Source: Symbiodinium natans
Lineage: Eukaryota > Sar > Dinophyceae > Suessiales > Symbiodiniaceae
NCBI GenBank assembly: GCA_905221605.1
Contig: CAJNDS010002765.1
Span: 124,001-188,000 of the forward strand
Reading direction: 5' to 3'
DNA: 64,000 nucleotides
The notes beneath the pieces are model-generated. The model was not told the DNA's origin and did no database searches. It was given only the letters and a program-made list of their open reading frames with translations. Every line of letters begins with the position of its first letter. Positions within the stretch are counted from its first letter, which is position 1. This document shows positions 47,187 to 55,702 of the stretch, in pieces. Position numbers and translations under genes: made by a program.

Positions 47187-49427
47187 ATGTCGAATCCTTC
47201 CTCCGAACCCGATAATCTCGACCCTTGGCTCTTGTTCAGCCCCGCAGGTGTGGTCGACCAGACCGAGTGTGACTTGCGTGCCGCTGATGAGCAAGCCCAG
47301 TCTTTCGTTCGTTCTCTTCAGGGCTCTTTCCAAGGGGGTGAGTCGGGAGCCCTTGAAGATACTGAGGCTTTGGAGAGTCGCAACTGGGTCAACTGCACTA
47401 GGCCTTTTCAGGGTTTGCCCGGGGTTCCAGGGGACGACGAGGGTTGGGTCGACCCAGGCTGGGTTCAGGGCAGAGAGCCTGTATTCGGCACACGCATACC
47501 GCCTTCGTCGTGTGCACCTACTTCAATTTCTGAAGCTGCTTGGTATGACGCCTGTCGTGACTTGGAGACAGACGATTTCTTGAGTGCCACCTTGCGTGTG
47601 GCAAACCATTCTTTTCAAGAATCCGATGACGCTTCGCTTCTGGTCCCTCTTCCAGATGACCGAATCTTGGGTGATTTCCAGCGTGCAGCTGTAGAGGCTA
47701 CTTCACAACAGCGTTTTGAGAGCAGGCCGAGATTTTCATGGGAAACATCTTCGTCTTTGCGTTTTTCCTGGGAGAGAGGAACGAGTCCTTTGCAAGTTAT
47801 TGGTGCAGTTGATTTTCTTGATCCAGAGGAATCCGATGACGAAGCAAAACGAAGGTGTGTGCCACCCACGACGGTTAAGTTCCTGAAACGCATCACAGTG
47901 GAGCGGTCGGAGGAAGACATCCGAACGGCTGCTCTTAAGAAGATGAGGCTGGTCATCTTGTGGGATCCAGAGGTGAGTAGCTTGGGAAGGTCTTTGCTGT
48001 CGTTGCTCGGGGCAGATGTAAACGAGGAGGCCATCAAGAAGTCTTTTTCGGATGCCTTCAGAACTAAAGCTTCCAGGACAATCTCAAAGCGAGGTGGGTC
48101 CCTCCTGAGGTATTTTTCCTGGTGCACAACAGAGAGCATAGACAGCCCTCTTGCAGTCGATGAGCCGACCATATACATGTATGCAAACTTCTTGCGTGAC
48201 TCAGGAGCCAGGCCGACCAGCATGACGCATTTTGTGGAAGGCCTTCGCTTTGTGCACGGGGTCGCCAAGTTGCTGCACATGGAGCCTGAAACAGTCCTCT
48301 CCAGCCGGGTGCTTGGCATAAGCCGGGACCTATATTTGATGAAGCGTCCTCTGCAACAGAAACCTGAACTGACGGTTCCCATGTTGATGGCATTGGAAGC
48401 ATTCTGTGTGGAAACTGGACCAGTACTTGCGTGCATTTGTGGACAGCTGCTGTTTTGTGCGCATTCGGCTGACAGATGGAGCGATTCTCAGAGCCTCAAG
48501 GAGATTTCAATTCAGGAGTCCGACGGCGTGATCTTAGTTGTTGCATCAGGCTTGACATCCAAGACGACTGTCTCTAAGGAGGCAAAAACCCGGCTGCTTC
48601 CCTACGCAGCCCTCGGCTGTGGGTTGTCTGGCAACAATTGGGCGAAAGCTTGGCTGAAGGCTCGTGAACATGAAGGCCTCTCCCTTGAGAACTTTGCGCT
48701 GCCGTCACGCCTCGAGAGCCAAAACCGCTGGAGCTCTGTTCAGATGGGGAGCGTCGAGGCGACCAGCTACCTGCAGGACTTTCTGATTTTGAAGGGAATC
48801 GATCAAGACCAAGCCATGCAGAGGGCGACGCATTCGTTGAAGGCCACTTTGACATCTTGGGCGGGCCGCTGCCCTCGCCCAAAATTCAGTGGAGCGGAAA
48901 AGCGCCTTCTTGGACACCACATTGCTCCAAAGGAGAAATCACCGGCGACCTACGCCCGGCAGCAGTACACCCTTTTGTACGGGCGAGTCATGGCGATGTT
49001 CGAAGCCATCCGCGCGGGAGACTATGACCCTGACTTGTCTGACGTTGATCGGGTGGTGCAAGTGGCTGCAGCGGAGCGACCAGGTGCCGCCCAGGACGTC
49101 ATTGCTCCGGAACCCGAGGCGCCTGTGCCACGACACGATTTTGACGAGTTCGAGGACCCCCCGTCTTCACAGAGCTCTGAAGCTTCTGAGGCTCCAGGCC
49201 GCGGTGGAGGAGGCTTACAGAGGGCCCCTTTTGGGCCGAATGTTTCTGAAGATTCTCTTGTAGTGCACACAGTGTCCGGCATAACGCATTGTTTGAAGGA
49301 TCAAGCCAACTTGTGGTGTGGCCGACCTCTCTCGAGGAACCATATTCCTTTCCGTGAAGCGGGGGTCTATTTTGAGGACCCTGACCCCTGTAAACAATGC
49401 CGGCACATTTTGGAGGCTGCAGAGTGA
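47187..49427 (+). CDS. Tyrosine recombinase of YR retroelement
   Basis: 746 residues, starting at the ATG at 47187. The N-terminal 200 residues are acidic and unrecognised. A SAM-like/core-binding region follows (about 240-380). The catalytic domain shows Arg430 (ADRWSD), the H-x-x-K box at His549-Lys552 (HSLK), LLGHH at about 574-578 and Tyr589 (ATYAR) as likely nucleophile, the order and spacing of tyrosine recombinases. The C-terminal tail has a Cys/His-rich patch ending CKQCRHILEAAE, possibly a zinc-binding or DNA-binding tail. It would integrate the circular DNA copy by site-specific recombination in the nucleus. It is separated from the Gag ORF by about 390 bp. Placing the recombinase first differs from DIRS-1 and Ngaro, where it is last. 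Confidence 0.85.
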   Translation: MSNPSSEPDNLDPWLLFSPAGVVDQTECDLRAADEQAQSFVRSLQGSFQGGESGALEDTEALESRNWVNCTRPFQGLPGVPGDDEGWVDPGWVQGREPVFGTRIPPSSCAPTSISEAAWYDACRDLETDDFLSATLRVANHSFQESDDASLLVPLPDDRILGDFQRAAVEATSQQRFESRPRFSWETSSSLRFSWERGTSPLQVIGAVDFLDPEESDDEAKRRCVPPTTVKFLKRITVERSEEDIRTAALKKMRLVILWDPEVSSLGRSLLSLLGADVNEEAIKKSFSDAFRTKASRTISKRGGSLLRYFSWCTTESIDSPLAVDEPTIYMYANFLRDSGARPTSMTHFVEGLRFVHGVAKLLHMEPETVLSSRVLGISRDLYLMKRPLQQKPELTVPMLMALEAFCVETGPVLACICGQLLFCAHSADRWSDSQSLKEISIQESDGVILVVASGLTSKTTVSKEAKTRLLPYAALGCGLSGNNWAKAWLKAREHEGLSLENFALPSRLESQNRWSSVQMGSVEATSYLQDFLILKGIDQDQAMQRATHSLKATLTSWAGRCPRPKFSGAEKRLLGHHIAPKEKSPATYARQQYTLLYGRVMAMFEAIRAGDYDPDLSDVDRVVQVAAAERPGAAQDVIAPEPEAPVPRHDFDEFEDPPSSQSSEASEAPGRGGGGLQRAPFGPNVSEDSLVVHTVSGITHCLKDQANLWCGRPLSRNHIPFREAGVYFEDPDPCKQCRHILEAAE

Positions 49428-49819
49428 CCGAAATCTTGAAGGAAAACGAGTGCATCTGTCCTTGTGAACAGCACAGACGGTACATCCTTCTGGCCAATCT
49501 CAGGCGTCGCACCGAAGTCTGACAATCGGTGATGTTGCTCCCACTCGAACGCAAGTCGAGATCTTTGGGGAGAGCAAGTTGAGCCTACTCCAGCTGACTC
49601 GAAGCCTTTATCGAGAATCACCCAGCTGTGAGAGCCGAGGCTTCGTTCACCGTCAGAGCACTTCGGAATCACAGTCATGATAAAAGCATGGGCTTCTGCT
49701 CGGGGAAACTGCGGACACGTTTGACTGCGTTGCAATACCCATCTTACTTGTCCGAAGTCGATCTTTAGGCTTCAACCTGACAAGGAGCGAGATCGTCCCG
49801 ACTTGCTAGGTGTCGAGCC

Positions 49820-51031
49820 ATGGCGGGGATTGCAGTGGATAGCGAGGCCTGGTTTTTGGAGCGTTGCCAGAAGGTCAAACTCAGCGAGTCCACCATTCGC
49901 ACTCTTGTCGATGCGGGATTCAAGAGCTTCGGAACCTTGGCTTTTGCTGTGTCTACCACGCCGACACAATTGGATGAAGCCGATGTGAAGCGATGGATGG
50001 GAAACATTTTTCCACATGACTTCCCGCCTGATCAGTCCTCTAAGGTGAGACGTTTGATGTTTGAAGCCCAGAACCTAAGCGTGGCTGACATGAAGGCACG
50101 CGTGGAACCTGCCGCTGACACAGCTGCGGTTCGTGCTATGCCCAATGCGGAGCGCTTGGCCCGCCAGGAGGCCTTGAAGAAGCGTGTCACGGGCCTCATT
50201 CTTTCGCCTGAAACCTTGCCAGCTCATTCCGTTGTGGACACTCTTGTCAAACAACTCGAGGATGGAGTCCTCCAGTACTTGCCAGCCTATCGCATCATCA
50301 GCCGTGCCCAGGAAGCTCAGATGTTGAAGAAAGACCAGCAAGTGGTGGTTGATGGCGAGGGGAACTTGAAGATGGCGAGCAAAGCCGAATCTGCCACTTG
50401 TGACACGCACACTGACTTAGCTCTGCGCAATGCTTGGACTCGTCGCTCGCTGGCATATGATCTCGCCGGCTTGTGCAGCTTTCAGGTGCTTGAGGAGTGG
50501 TGTCACAAATGCTTCCTTGCCTTGATGAGGCCCGTGCCCAATGGTTACTCCAAAGTAACCACTCATCAACTTATTGCTGCCGACAGGCACCTGTTCACGC
50601 TGGCTTCGCATGCGCTCCTTGGAAAACTTGCCGGCGAGCCCGGCCGTGAGAAGCCTTTGGAAACCCAGATCAAGCTGTTGTCCGAGTCGCAAGAGGTTTT
50701 GCAGTACCTTAACGCTCTCCCTACTCCTCCTCCTTCTGCCCCCTGGCCAGGCAAGCGCAAATGGGATGACCCCAAAGGCGGTGAGAAGGGCGATAAAGGG
50801 AAAGGTAAGGGGAAGGGCAAGTCGTCTAAAGGTGAGGTTCGCAAGGAGTTCACAGTGCCCGACGGCTGTGTCAGCCGCGTGAACGACAAGCCTGTCTGCT
50901 TTGCCTTCAACCAAGGAAGGTGCCGCTTTCGAGTTAACTCCAAGAACCGTTGCGGCCGTGGTTTCCACATCTGTTGGAGGGCTGGGTGTGGTGGCGACCA
51001 CCCTGGCCATCTGTGCACAAAGGGGTCTTGA
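49820..51031 (+). CDS. Gag-like protein with C-terminal Cys/His zinc-binding region
   Basis: 403 residues from the ATG at 49820 to the TGA at 51029. Mostly helical by composition, with a Lys/Gly-rich basic linker (GKGKGKGKSSKG, about residues 335-346) typical of nucleic-acid-binding Gag tails. It ends in a Cys/His-rich region (CFAFNQGRCRF, NRCGRGFHICW, GGDHPGHLC) that can bind one or two zinc ions. The predicted role is packaging element RNA. It is followed in the same reading frame by Pol with only this TGA between them, so a Gag-Pol fusion by readthrough is likely. Confidence 0.75.
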   Translation: MAGIAVDSEAWFLERCQKVKLSESTIRTLVDAGFKSFGTLAFAVSTTPTQLDEADVKRWMGNIFPHDFPPDQSSKVRRLMFEAQNLSVADMKARVEPAADTAAVRAMPNAERLARQEALKKRVTGLILSPETLPAHSVVDTLVKQLEDGVLQYLPAYRIISRAQEAQMLKKDQQVVVDGEGNLKMASKAESATCDTHTDLALRNAWTRRSLAYDLAGLCSFQVLEEWCHKCFLALMRPVPNGYSKVTTHQLIAADRHLFTLASHALLGKLAGEPGREKPLETQIKLLSESQEVLQYLNALPTPPPSAPWPGKRKWDDPKGGEKGDKGKGKGKGKSSKGEVRKEFTVPDGCVSRVNDKPVCFAFNQGRCRFRVNSKNRCGRGFHICWRAGCGGDHPGHLCTKGS

Positions 51032-51064
51032 CTCCGGGCGGGGGGCTCCGATCTTCCCCCGGAG
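51029..51064 (+). promoter_or_regulatory. Candidate UGA readthrough site at the Gag/Pol junction
   Basis: Gag and Pol are in the same frame, and the only stop between them is TGA at 51029-51031, followed by C. UGA-C is a comparatively leaky stop context in other eukaryotes. Directly after it, CTCCGGG (51,032-51,038) is complementary to CCCGGAG (51,058-51,064), so the mRNA could form a GC-rich hairpin. No ATG exists in the Pol frame before residue 260 or so. Alternatives are a disabling mutation or selenocysteine insertion. Confidence 0.5.
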
Positions 51065-51097
51065 CCTGCGCCGCTCTCCCCGCATTGTGTCACGCAC

Positions 51098-54000
51098 GTG
51101 CCTTTTGAGGCGAACTCTGTTGGCTTAGGTCCCGAAGCCCTTGCCGAGCAACTTCTTCGAAAGCCAACCTTGGAAGCCTTTGATGTTTTGCGAGTTTTCG
51201 ACCTCTTGCCCAGAAATCCATCTAAACGAGATGCCTTCCATCACCGAAGCTTTGGTTGCGGTGCCTGGGTGTTCGGGTCCCAGATCGGAATTCGTACAGA
51301 TACTAAGTCTTTTCCAAAGAGCTCCGCTCTCTTTTGCCGTTATGTTCACCAAGTGAATCCTCACCACACCTTTTCCAGCCTGGTCTTGCTCGATGATGTT
51401 CAAAGCCCACTCCATGTGGACTGCAACAATGACCGCTCCTCCTGGAACCTCGTCATCCCCTTGACCCGATTTCGCAAAGGCCAAATCTGGGAAGAATGCG
51501 AAGGAGGGGCTGACCGCTTTGAAGACGCTTCTGGCACTTTTTGGGGGCGTCTGCATGATGTATCCGCCGGACCAGTCTTGCTTCATGCCGCCGTGAACCG
51601 CCATGCTGTTTTGCCTTGGGAAGGCCGCAGGGTTGTGCTGATTGCCTTCACCCCCCGGGATAGTCCCAAGCTTCCCCTTGCCGACCGTGACTGGCTGGGT
51701 GACATTGGCTTCCGCCTACCCTCCTCATCCGCCTTGCCCACCCTTGGCCCGCCCAAACTCTTTCTCGAGGTCTTCTCCGGGTCCGCGACCCTGGCTCGAG
51801 CCGCCCAGAGGCTCGGGTTCACGGCCGTTGCTGTTGATAACTGTCCCCGGCGTCCTCAAGTTCCCACGGTTCGCCTTGACCTTGCTTCCGATATGGGCCG
51901 CGATGCCTTGTTTCGTTTGCTGCATGACAAAAAGCCTGCCGCGGTGCATCTAGGCCCCCCTTGTGGCACATCGTCTCGGGCCCGTGAGCGGCCCTTGCCG
52001 GCCAAGTTACGCGCCCTCGGCCTCCGTGACCCTCGGCCGCTTCGGAGCGCCGACTTTCCCCTCGGCTTGCCTCACATTGACCCCGCCAGCCCTGATGGTT
52101 TGCGCCTCGCCGCTGCCAATCGTCTTTATGACTTGGTCTTTCATGTCCTGCTTTGGTGCGCTGAGCACGACTGTGTCTTCACTCTTGAAAACCCCTCGAA
52201 CTCGTGGTTCTGGAGTGTGCTGGCCTTGAAGGTCCGAATGCACGCTTCGCCCAAGGTCCGCCGCTGGTTCAGTGACTTGCATGAGATCATCTTCGACGCT
52301 TGTGAGCACGGTGGCGCTCGTCCCAAGTCCACCAAGCTCCTCAGCAACCGGGCTGCCTTTGGCAGCCTTCGTGCCCGCTGCAGCGGCCGTCATGTGCACG
52401 AACCTTGGGGCGTCAGCTGGCGTGCTGGCGGTTGGGTGTGGTCCACTCAACTCGAGGCCCAGTATCCTGTTGTGTTGGCTGCTCGCTGGGCCGCATGCTT
52501 TGCTTCTGCTTGCCATGTCTCCCCTGGCCAGACCGAGGCCCCCGACCCGCGCTTGCAGTCTCTTTCCGCGGTGGGACGCCAAACCCGTAAGCATAAGCCC
52601 TTGGTTTCCGAATATAAATTCGTGCGCATCATGCCCCGCGGCCAAATTCCCTCATCCGGTTGCAAGGTCCTCGGCGCGCCTCCCGTGCAAGGGGGTGATT
52701 CGGGGGAGGTCGCCGAGGCTCTTCCTGAGACTTCCCCAGACAGCGAGGGGCTTGGTTTGGATAGGGGTGAGGATTGCCAGGTTGGTTTCTACAGGGATCC
52801 TTGTGAATGGTTCCAGGCTGCTAAGAAAGTGTGCCACCCTCTTGACTCCGAAAACAAACTCCCAAAGGAGCTGAAAGCTTCTCTTGAGGCCAACATGGTA
52901 GCTGATCGCCGAGCCCTCTTTCTTCGTCGAAAACTTGCACTGATGAAAGCAGAGATCCTTTCCAAAAAGTTGGAACAAGACGAAAGCAAACTTCACTCAG
53001 CGATGCCATCGTGGATGCAGACCGTGATGCAAGGCAAGAGGATCCTACTTCTGGAGTCTTTGCTGCGACAGCACAATTTCGATGACATGGAGGCAATCGA
53101 GCTTTTGAAGTCGGGGGTGAAGTTGTCGGGTGTGTCCGAATGCCCTGCTGCCTTTGATGTCAAAGTGAAACCTGCCACGTCTACCGAAGCGGAGCTCCGT
53201 CAAGTCGCTCCCTTGAAACGGGCAGCGCTACTTTTGGAAAATCGGGCTTCCGATCCCGAGCTAGAACGCGATCTGCTGAAGGTGACCATGGACGAAGCGA
53301 AGGCTGGATGGCTTCAGGGGCCTTTCAGCAGTGAAACGGAAGTTTCTGAGCATCTGGGGAGAACAGATTGGAGTTTGATGCGAAGGTTTGGCGTTCGACA
53401 AGGAGGCAAACTGAGACCGATTGACGATGCCTGCGATTCCGACTTGAACTGCACTTTCACCAGCACCATGAAGCTACAGTTGCAGGACGGCGACTTCTGC
53501 ATCTCTTTGGCCATGGAAATCGCAAAGCGCGTGATGGGAAAGCCGGGAGTCGTTCCCAGAGAGTGGAGTGGCCGATGCCTTGATCTAAGTGGTGCTTACA
53601 AACAGATGGCAGTCTGTGAGCAACATCGGAGCTTGTGCGTTCTGCTTCTGCGTGATGCCGATGGCCGCCCAATCTTTTTCATTTCTTCAGCATTGGTTTT
53701 TGGGGCCTCTGCTTCAGTCTATGCCTTCTTAAGAATAGCTCGGGCCTTGAGCTTCTTACTGAACGTCGTGCTGGAGATCCCTCATGCAAACTTCTTCGAC
53801 GACTATCCAATCCTTGTGCCTTCGGAAGATGCTGAACAGGTGGGCCTCCTATGCACGAAGTTTTTGCACTTGCTTGGTTGGAAACATGCCGAAATTGGAG
53901 AGGGTCACAAAGGCCTCCCCTTTGCGAAGTCCTTTGACGTGCTGGGCTTGCATCTCGACATCTCTTGCATATCTTCGGGAACCTTGACAGTGGCTAACAA

Positions 54001-54769
54001 GCTTGGCCGGGTTGACCGACTCCTTGAGCGCCTTCGTGAGATCAAGCAGTCAGCAGTCCTTAGCCGCCACGAGGGCCAAGTCCTGCTGGGCCTCCTGCGG
54101 TACGCAGCTGGGTTCTTCGGGGGCCGGACTTTGCGTTATGTTTGTGAAGATTTGAACGCCATAGTGCATCATGGACATCACCCTTCTCCTGTTGCGGTTA
54201 GACTGCTATGTCAACGCGCTATAACTGCACTGGAGTCGTCGAGGCCCCTACAGCTCAAAGCAGATATGCCGAGTTCTCCGGTGCATCTCTTTACAGATGG
54301 CAGCTGGGAAAAAGGTGTAGCCGGAGTTGGGGCTGTGCTTTTCGACGCGCACGATGGTTCGGCAGAGGTCTTTGGAGGCGAGATGCCAAAGGACATGGTA
54401 GAATCGCTCCTACAGACCGACGGTGACCACTTGATTGGACAAATCGAAACCTACGCTGTCGTGGCCATGCGGATACACTTGGCCCATCGCCTTTCAGGAC
54501 GTCGAGTGATCATTTGGACAGACAATGAAGGTTGTCGATTCGGGCTCATTAAAGGCCGTTCGAAGTCCCACACGATGGACACCTTGATCAGAAGCTTCGC
54601 CGCTGCTGAGGATGCCGATCCAAGTCATACCTGGATATGTCGTGTGCCGAGTTACTCGAACATCGCTGATGGGCCTTCTCGGGGAAAGCCTGAGGAGGCT
54701 CTGAAGATTTCAGGAGCTGTCGCATGTCAGTCTTTTCCATGGATTCGGCAAGCATTCGAAACTACCTGA
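51098..54769 (+). CDS. Pol polyprotein: dioxygenase-like, C5-methyltransferase-like, RT, RNase H
   Basis: 1,223 codons, counted from a GTG at 51098; the frame is actually open back to the Gag stop. Domains in order: (1) about residues 35-200, double-stranded-beta-helix-like, with His106-x-Asp108, distal His169 and Arg177/178, as in Fe(II)/2-oxoglutarate dioxygenases; (2) about 218-470, Rossmann methyltransferase with LEVFSGSATLARAAQRLGF, GPPCGTSSRAR (Cys289) and ENP (364-366), resembling C5-cytosine methyltransferase motifs I, IV and VI; (3) about 690-1000, reverse transcriptase with RPIDD, DLSGAY and the FFDD active site at 899-902; (4) about 1060-1210, RNase H with Asp1067 (FTDGSW), QIETYAV, WTDNEG and NIADGPS supplying the acidic residues. 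No protease or integrase seen. RT and RNase H are secure, the methyltransferase is good, and the dioxygenase is inferred from motif spacing. Confidence 0.88.
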   Translation: MPFEANSVGLGPEALAEQLLRKPTLEAFDVLRVFDLLPRNPSKRDAFHHRSFGCGAWVFGSQIGIRTDTKSFPKSSALFCRYVHQVNPHHTFSSLVLLDDVQSPLHVDCNNDRSSWNLVIPLTRFRKGQIWEECEGGADRFEDASGTFWGRLHDVSAGPVLLHAAVNRHAVLPWEGRRVVLIAFTPRDSPKLPLADRDWLGDIGFRLPSSSALPTLGPPKLFLEVFSGSATLARAAQRLGFTAVAVDNCPRRPQVPTVRLDLASDMGRDALFRLLHDKKPAAVHLGPPCGTSSRARERPLPAKLRALGLRDPRPLRSADFPLGLPHIDPASPDGLRLAAANRLYDLVFHVLLWCAEHDCVFTLENPSNSWFWSVLALKVRMHASPKVRRWFSDLHEIIFDACEHGGARPKSTKLLSNRAAFGSLRARCSGRHVHEPWGVSWRAGGWVWSTQLEAQYPVVLAARWAACFASACHVSPGQTEAPDPRLQSLSAVGRQTRKHKPLVSEYKFVRIMPRGQIPSSGCKVLGAPPVQGGDSGEVAEALPETSPDSEGLGLDRGEDCQVGFYRDPCEWFQAAKKVCHPLDSENKLPKELKASLEANMVADRRALFLRRKLALMKAEILSKKLEQDESKLHSAMPSWMQTVMQGKRILLLESLLRQHNFDDMEAIELLKSGVKLSGVSECPAAFDVKVKPATSTEAELRQVAPLKRAALLLENRASDPELERDLLKVTMDEAKAGWLQGPFSSETEVSEHLGRTDWSLMRRFGVRQGGKLRPIDDACDSDLNCTFTSTMKLQLQDGDFCISLAMEIAKRVMGKPGVVPREWSGRCLDLSGAYKQMAVCEQHRSLCVLLLRDADGRPIFFISSALVFGASASVYAFLRIARALSFLLNVVLEIPHANFFDDYPILVPSEDAEQVGLLCTKFLHLLGWKHAEIGEGHKGLPFAKSFDVLGLHLDISCISSGTLTVANKLGRVDRLLERLREIKQSAVLSRHEGQVLLGLLRYAAGFFGGRTLRYVCEDLNAIVHHGHHPSPVAVRLLCQRAITALESSRPLQLKADMPSSPVHLFTDGSWEKGVAGVGAVLFDAHDGSAEVFGGEMPKDMVESLLQTDGDHLIGQIETYAVVAMRIHLAHRLSGRRVIIWTDNEGCRFGLIKGRSKSHTMDTLIRSFAAAEDADPSHTWICRVPSYSNIADGPSRGKPEEALKISGAVACQSFPWIRQAFETT

Positions 54770-54784
54770 TAGCTCTCTTAAAAA

Positions 54785-55057
54785 GGGGGCATTTCGGGAG
54801 AGCAGGAAATCGCGAAACCTGATCGCATCCTGTGCATGCTTGCCCCACGACTGAAGAAAAAGCGCGTCAGTGTAACTGGATGAATCTTTAACACATATAT
54901 GGGATTAGGTTTCACATGTGTACATAGAAGATGAAATTATTTTCGTGATCTCACAAGATAGACCTTTGCGATGAAGCTTATTCCAATCATGAGGAAGAAA
55001 TCTCAAGCAGATTGAGTTCCTATTCTTTCATACAAAACCCCAACTTTTGTGAGAGGG
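54785..55057 (+). repeat. Retroelement repeat B1 (273 bp)
   Basis: Begins GGGGGCATTTCGGGAGAGCA 16 bp after the Pol stop and is repeated without any difference 554 bp downstream. First B copy of the split direct repeat. Confidence 0.95.
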
Positions 55058-55338
55058 AAAATTTCAGCTCGCCTGACATTTCTCTCTCAAACTAAAGTTG
55101 TAGTGCTCTTCCTTCGAGCACGGGGTTTTTAATAATCCTTTTTGCGACCTTTTTGAGTTGCGGAAAGTGTTTCGAGTTTTAAACGAATTTTCCTCAGCAT
55201 CATGAACGTTATTTTTAGCCATGTGACTTGCTGCATGCTTGAATCAACAGTTGGCCCGTTCATGTTCACAGCTGCTCGAGCTCGGGCTGAGAGAAAATTT
55301 TTGTCCCTCCCACCCACCCGTATCAATCTTGGGTATGG
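55058..55338 (+). repeat. Retroelement segment A2 (281 bp)
   Basis: Unique in the visible sequence and flanked exactly by B1 and B2. In PAT/Ngaro/VIPER-like elements this position is the A2 repeat, whose partner A1 forms the 5' end. No copy is found between the gap and the recombinase ORF, so A1 must lie inside or beyond the gap. Confidence 0.6.
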
Positions 55339-55611
55339 GGGGGCATTTCGGGAGAGCAGGAAATCGCGAAACCTGATCGCATCCTGTGCATGCTTGCCCC
55401 ACGACTGAAGAAAAAGCGCGTCAGTGTAACTGGATGAATCTTTAACACATATATGGGATTAGGTTTCACATGTGTACATAGAAGATGAAATTATTTTCGT
55501 GATCTCACAAGATAGACCTTTGCGATGAAGCTTATTCCAATCATGAGGAAGAAATCTCAAGCAGATTGAGTTCCTATTCTTTCATACAAAACCCCAACTT
55601 TTGTGAGAGGG
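55339..55611 (+). repeat. Retroelement repeat B2 (273 bp), 3' end of element
   Basis: Identical to 54,785-55,057. The match stops at GTGAGAGGG, after which the sequence is unrelated, which defines the element's right end. Confidence 0.95.
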
Positions 55612-55702
55612 CACGGCCCGACTGGAGGGCGAAGCAGCCCGGCTTGGGGAACTCTTCCCTTATGCGAGTCCTCTTACAGCCGGCTGTGGAGGTTCTCCAG
55701 CC

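Larger units (their letters stand above)
46968..55611 (+). mobile_element. Tyrosine-recombinase (DIRS/Ngaro/VIPER-like) retroelement
   Basis: Three ORFs in order: tyrosine recombinase, Gag-like zinc-knuckle protein, and Pol with RT and RNase H. There is no DDE integrase and no protease that I can see, as expected for a YR retroelement. The 3' end is B1 (54,785-55,057), A2 (55,058-55,338), B2 (55,339-55,611), with B1 and B2 identical; this is the 3' portion of the split direct repeats of PAT/Ngaro/VIPER-type elements. The matching A1 should lie at the 5' end, which falls in or beyond the assembly gap. All ORFs are intact apart from one in-frame UGA between Gag and Pol, and B1/B2 identity suggests recent activity. 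Confidence 0.85.

Noticed and set aside
54785-55611. LTR retrotransposon or solo-LTR interpretation of the identical repeats
   Set aside because: Both copies are on the 3' side of Pol, none is seen 5', and the element has a tyrosine recombinase rather than a DDE integrase.
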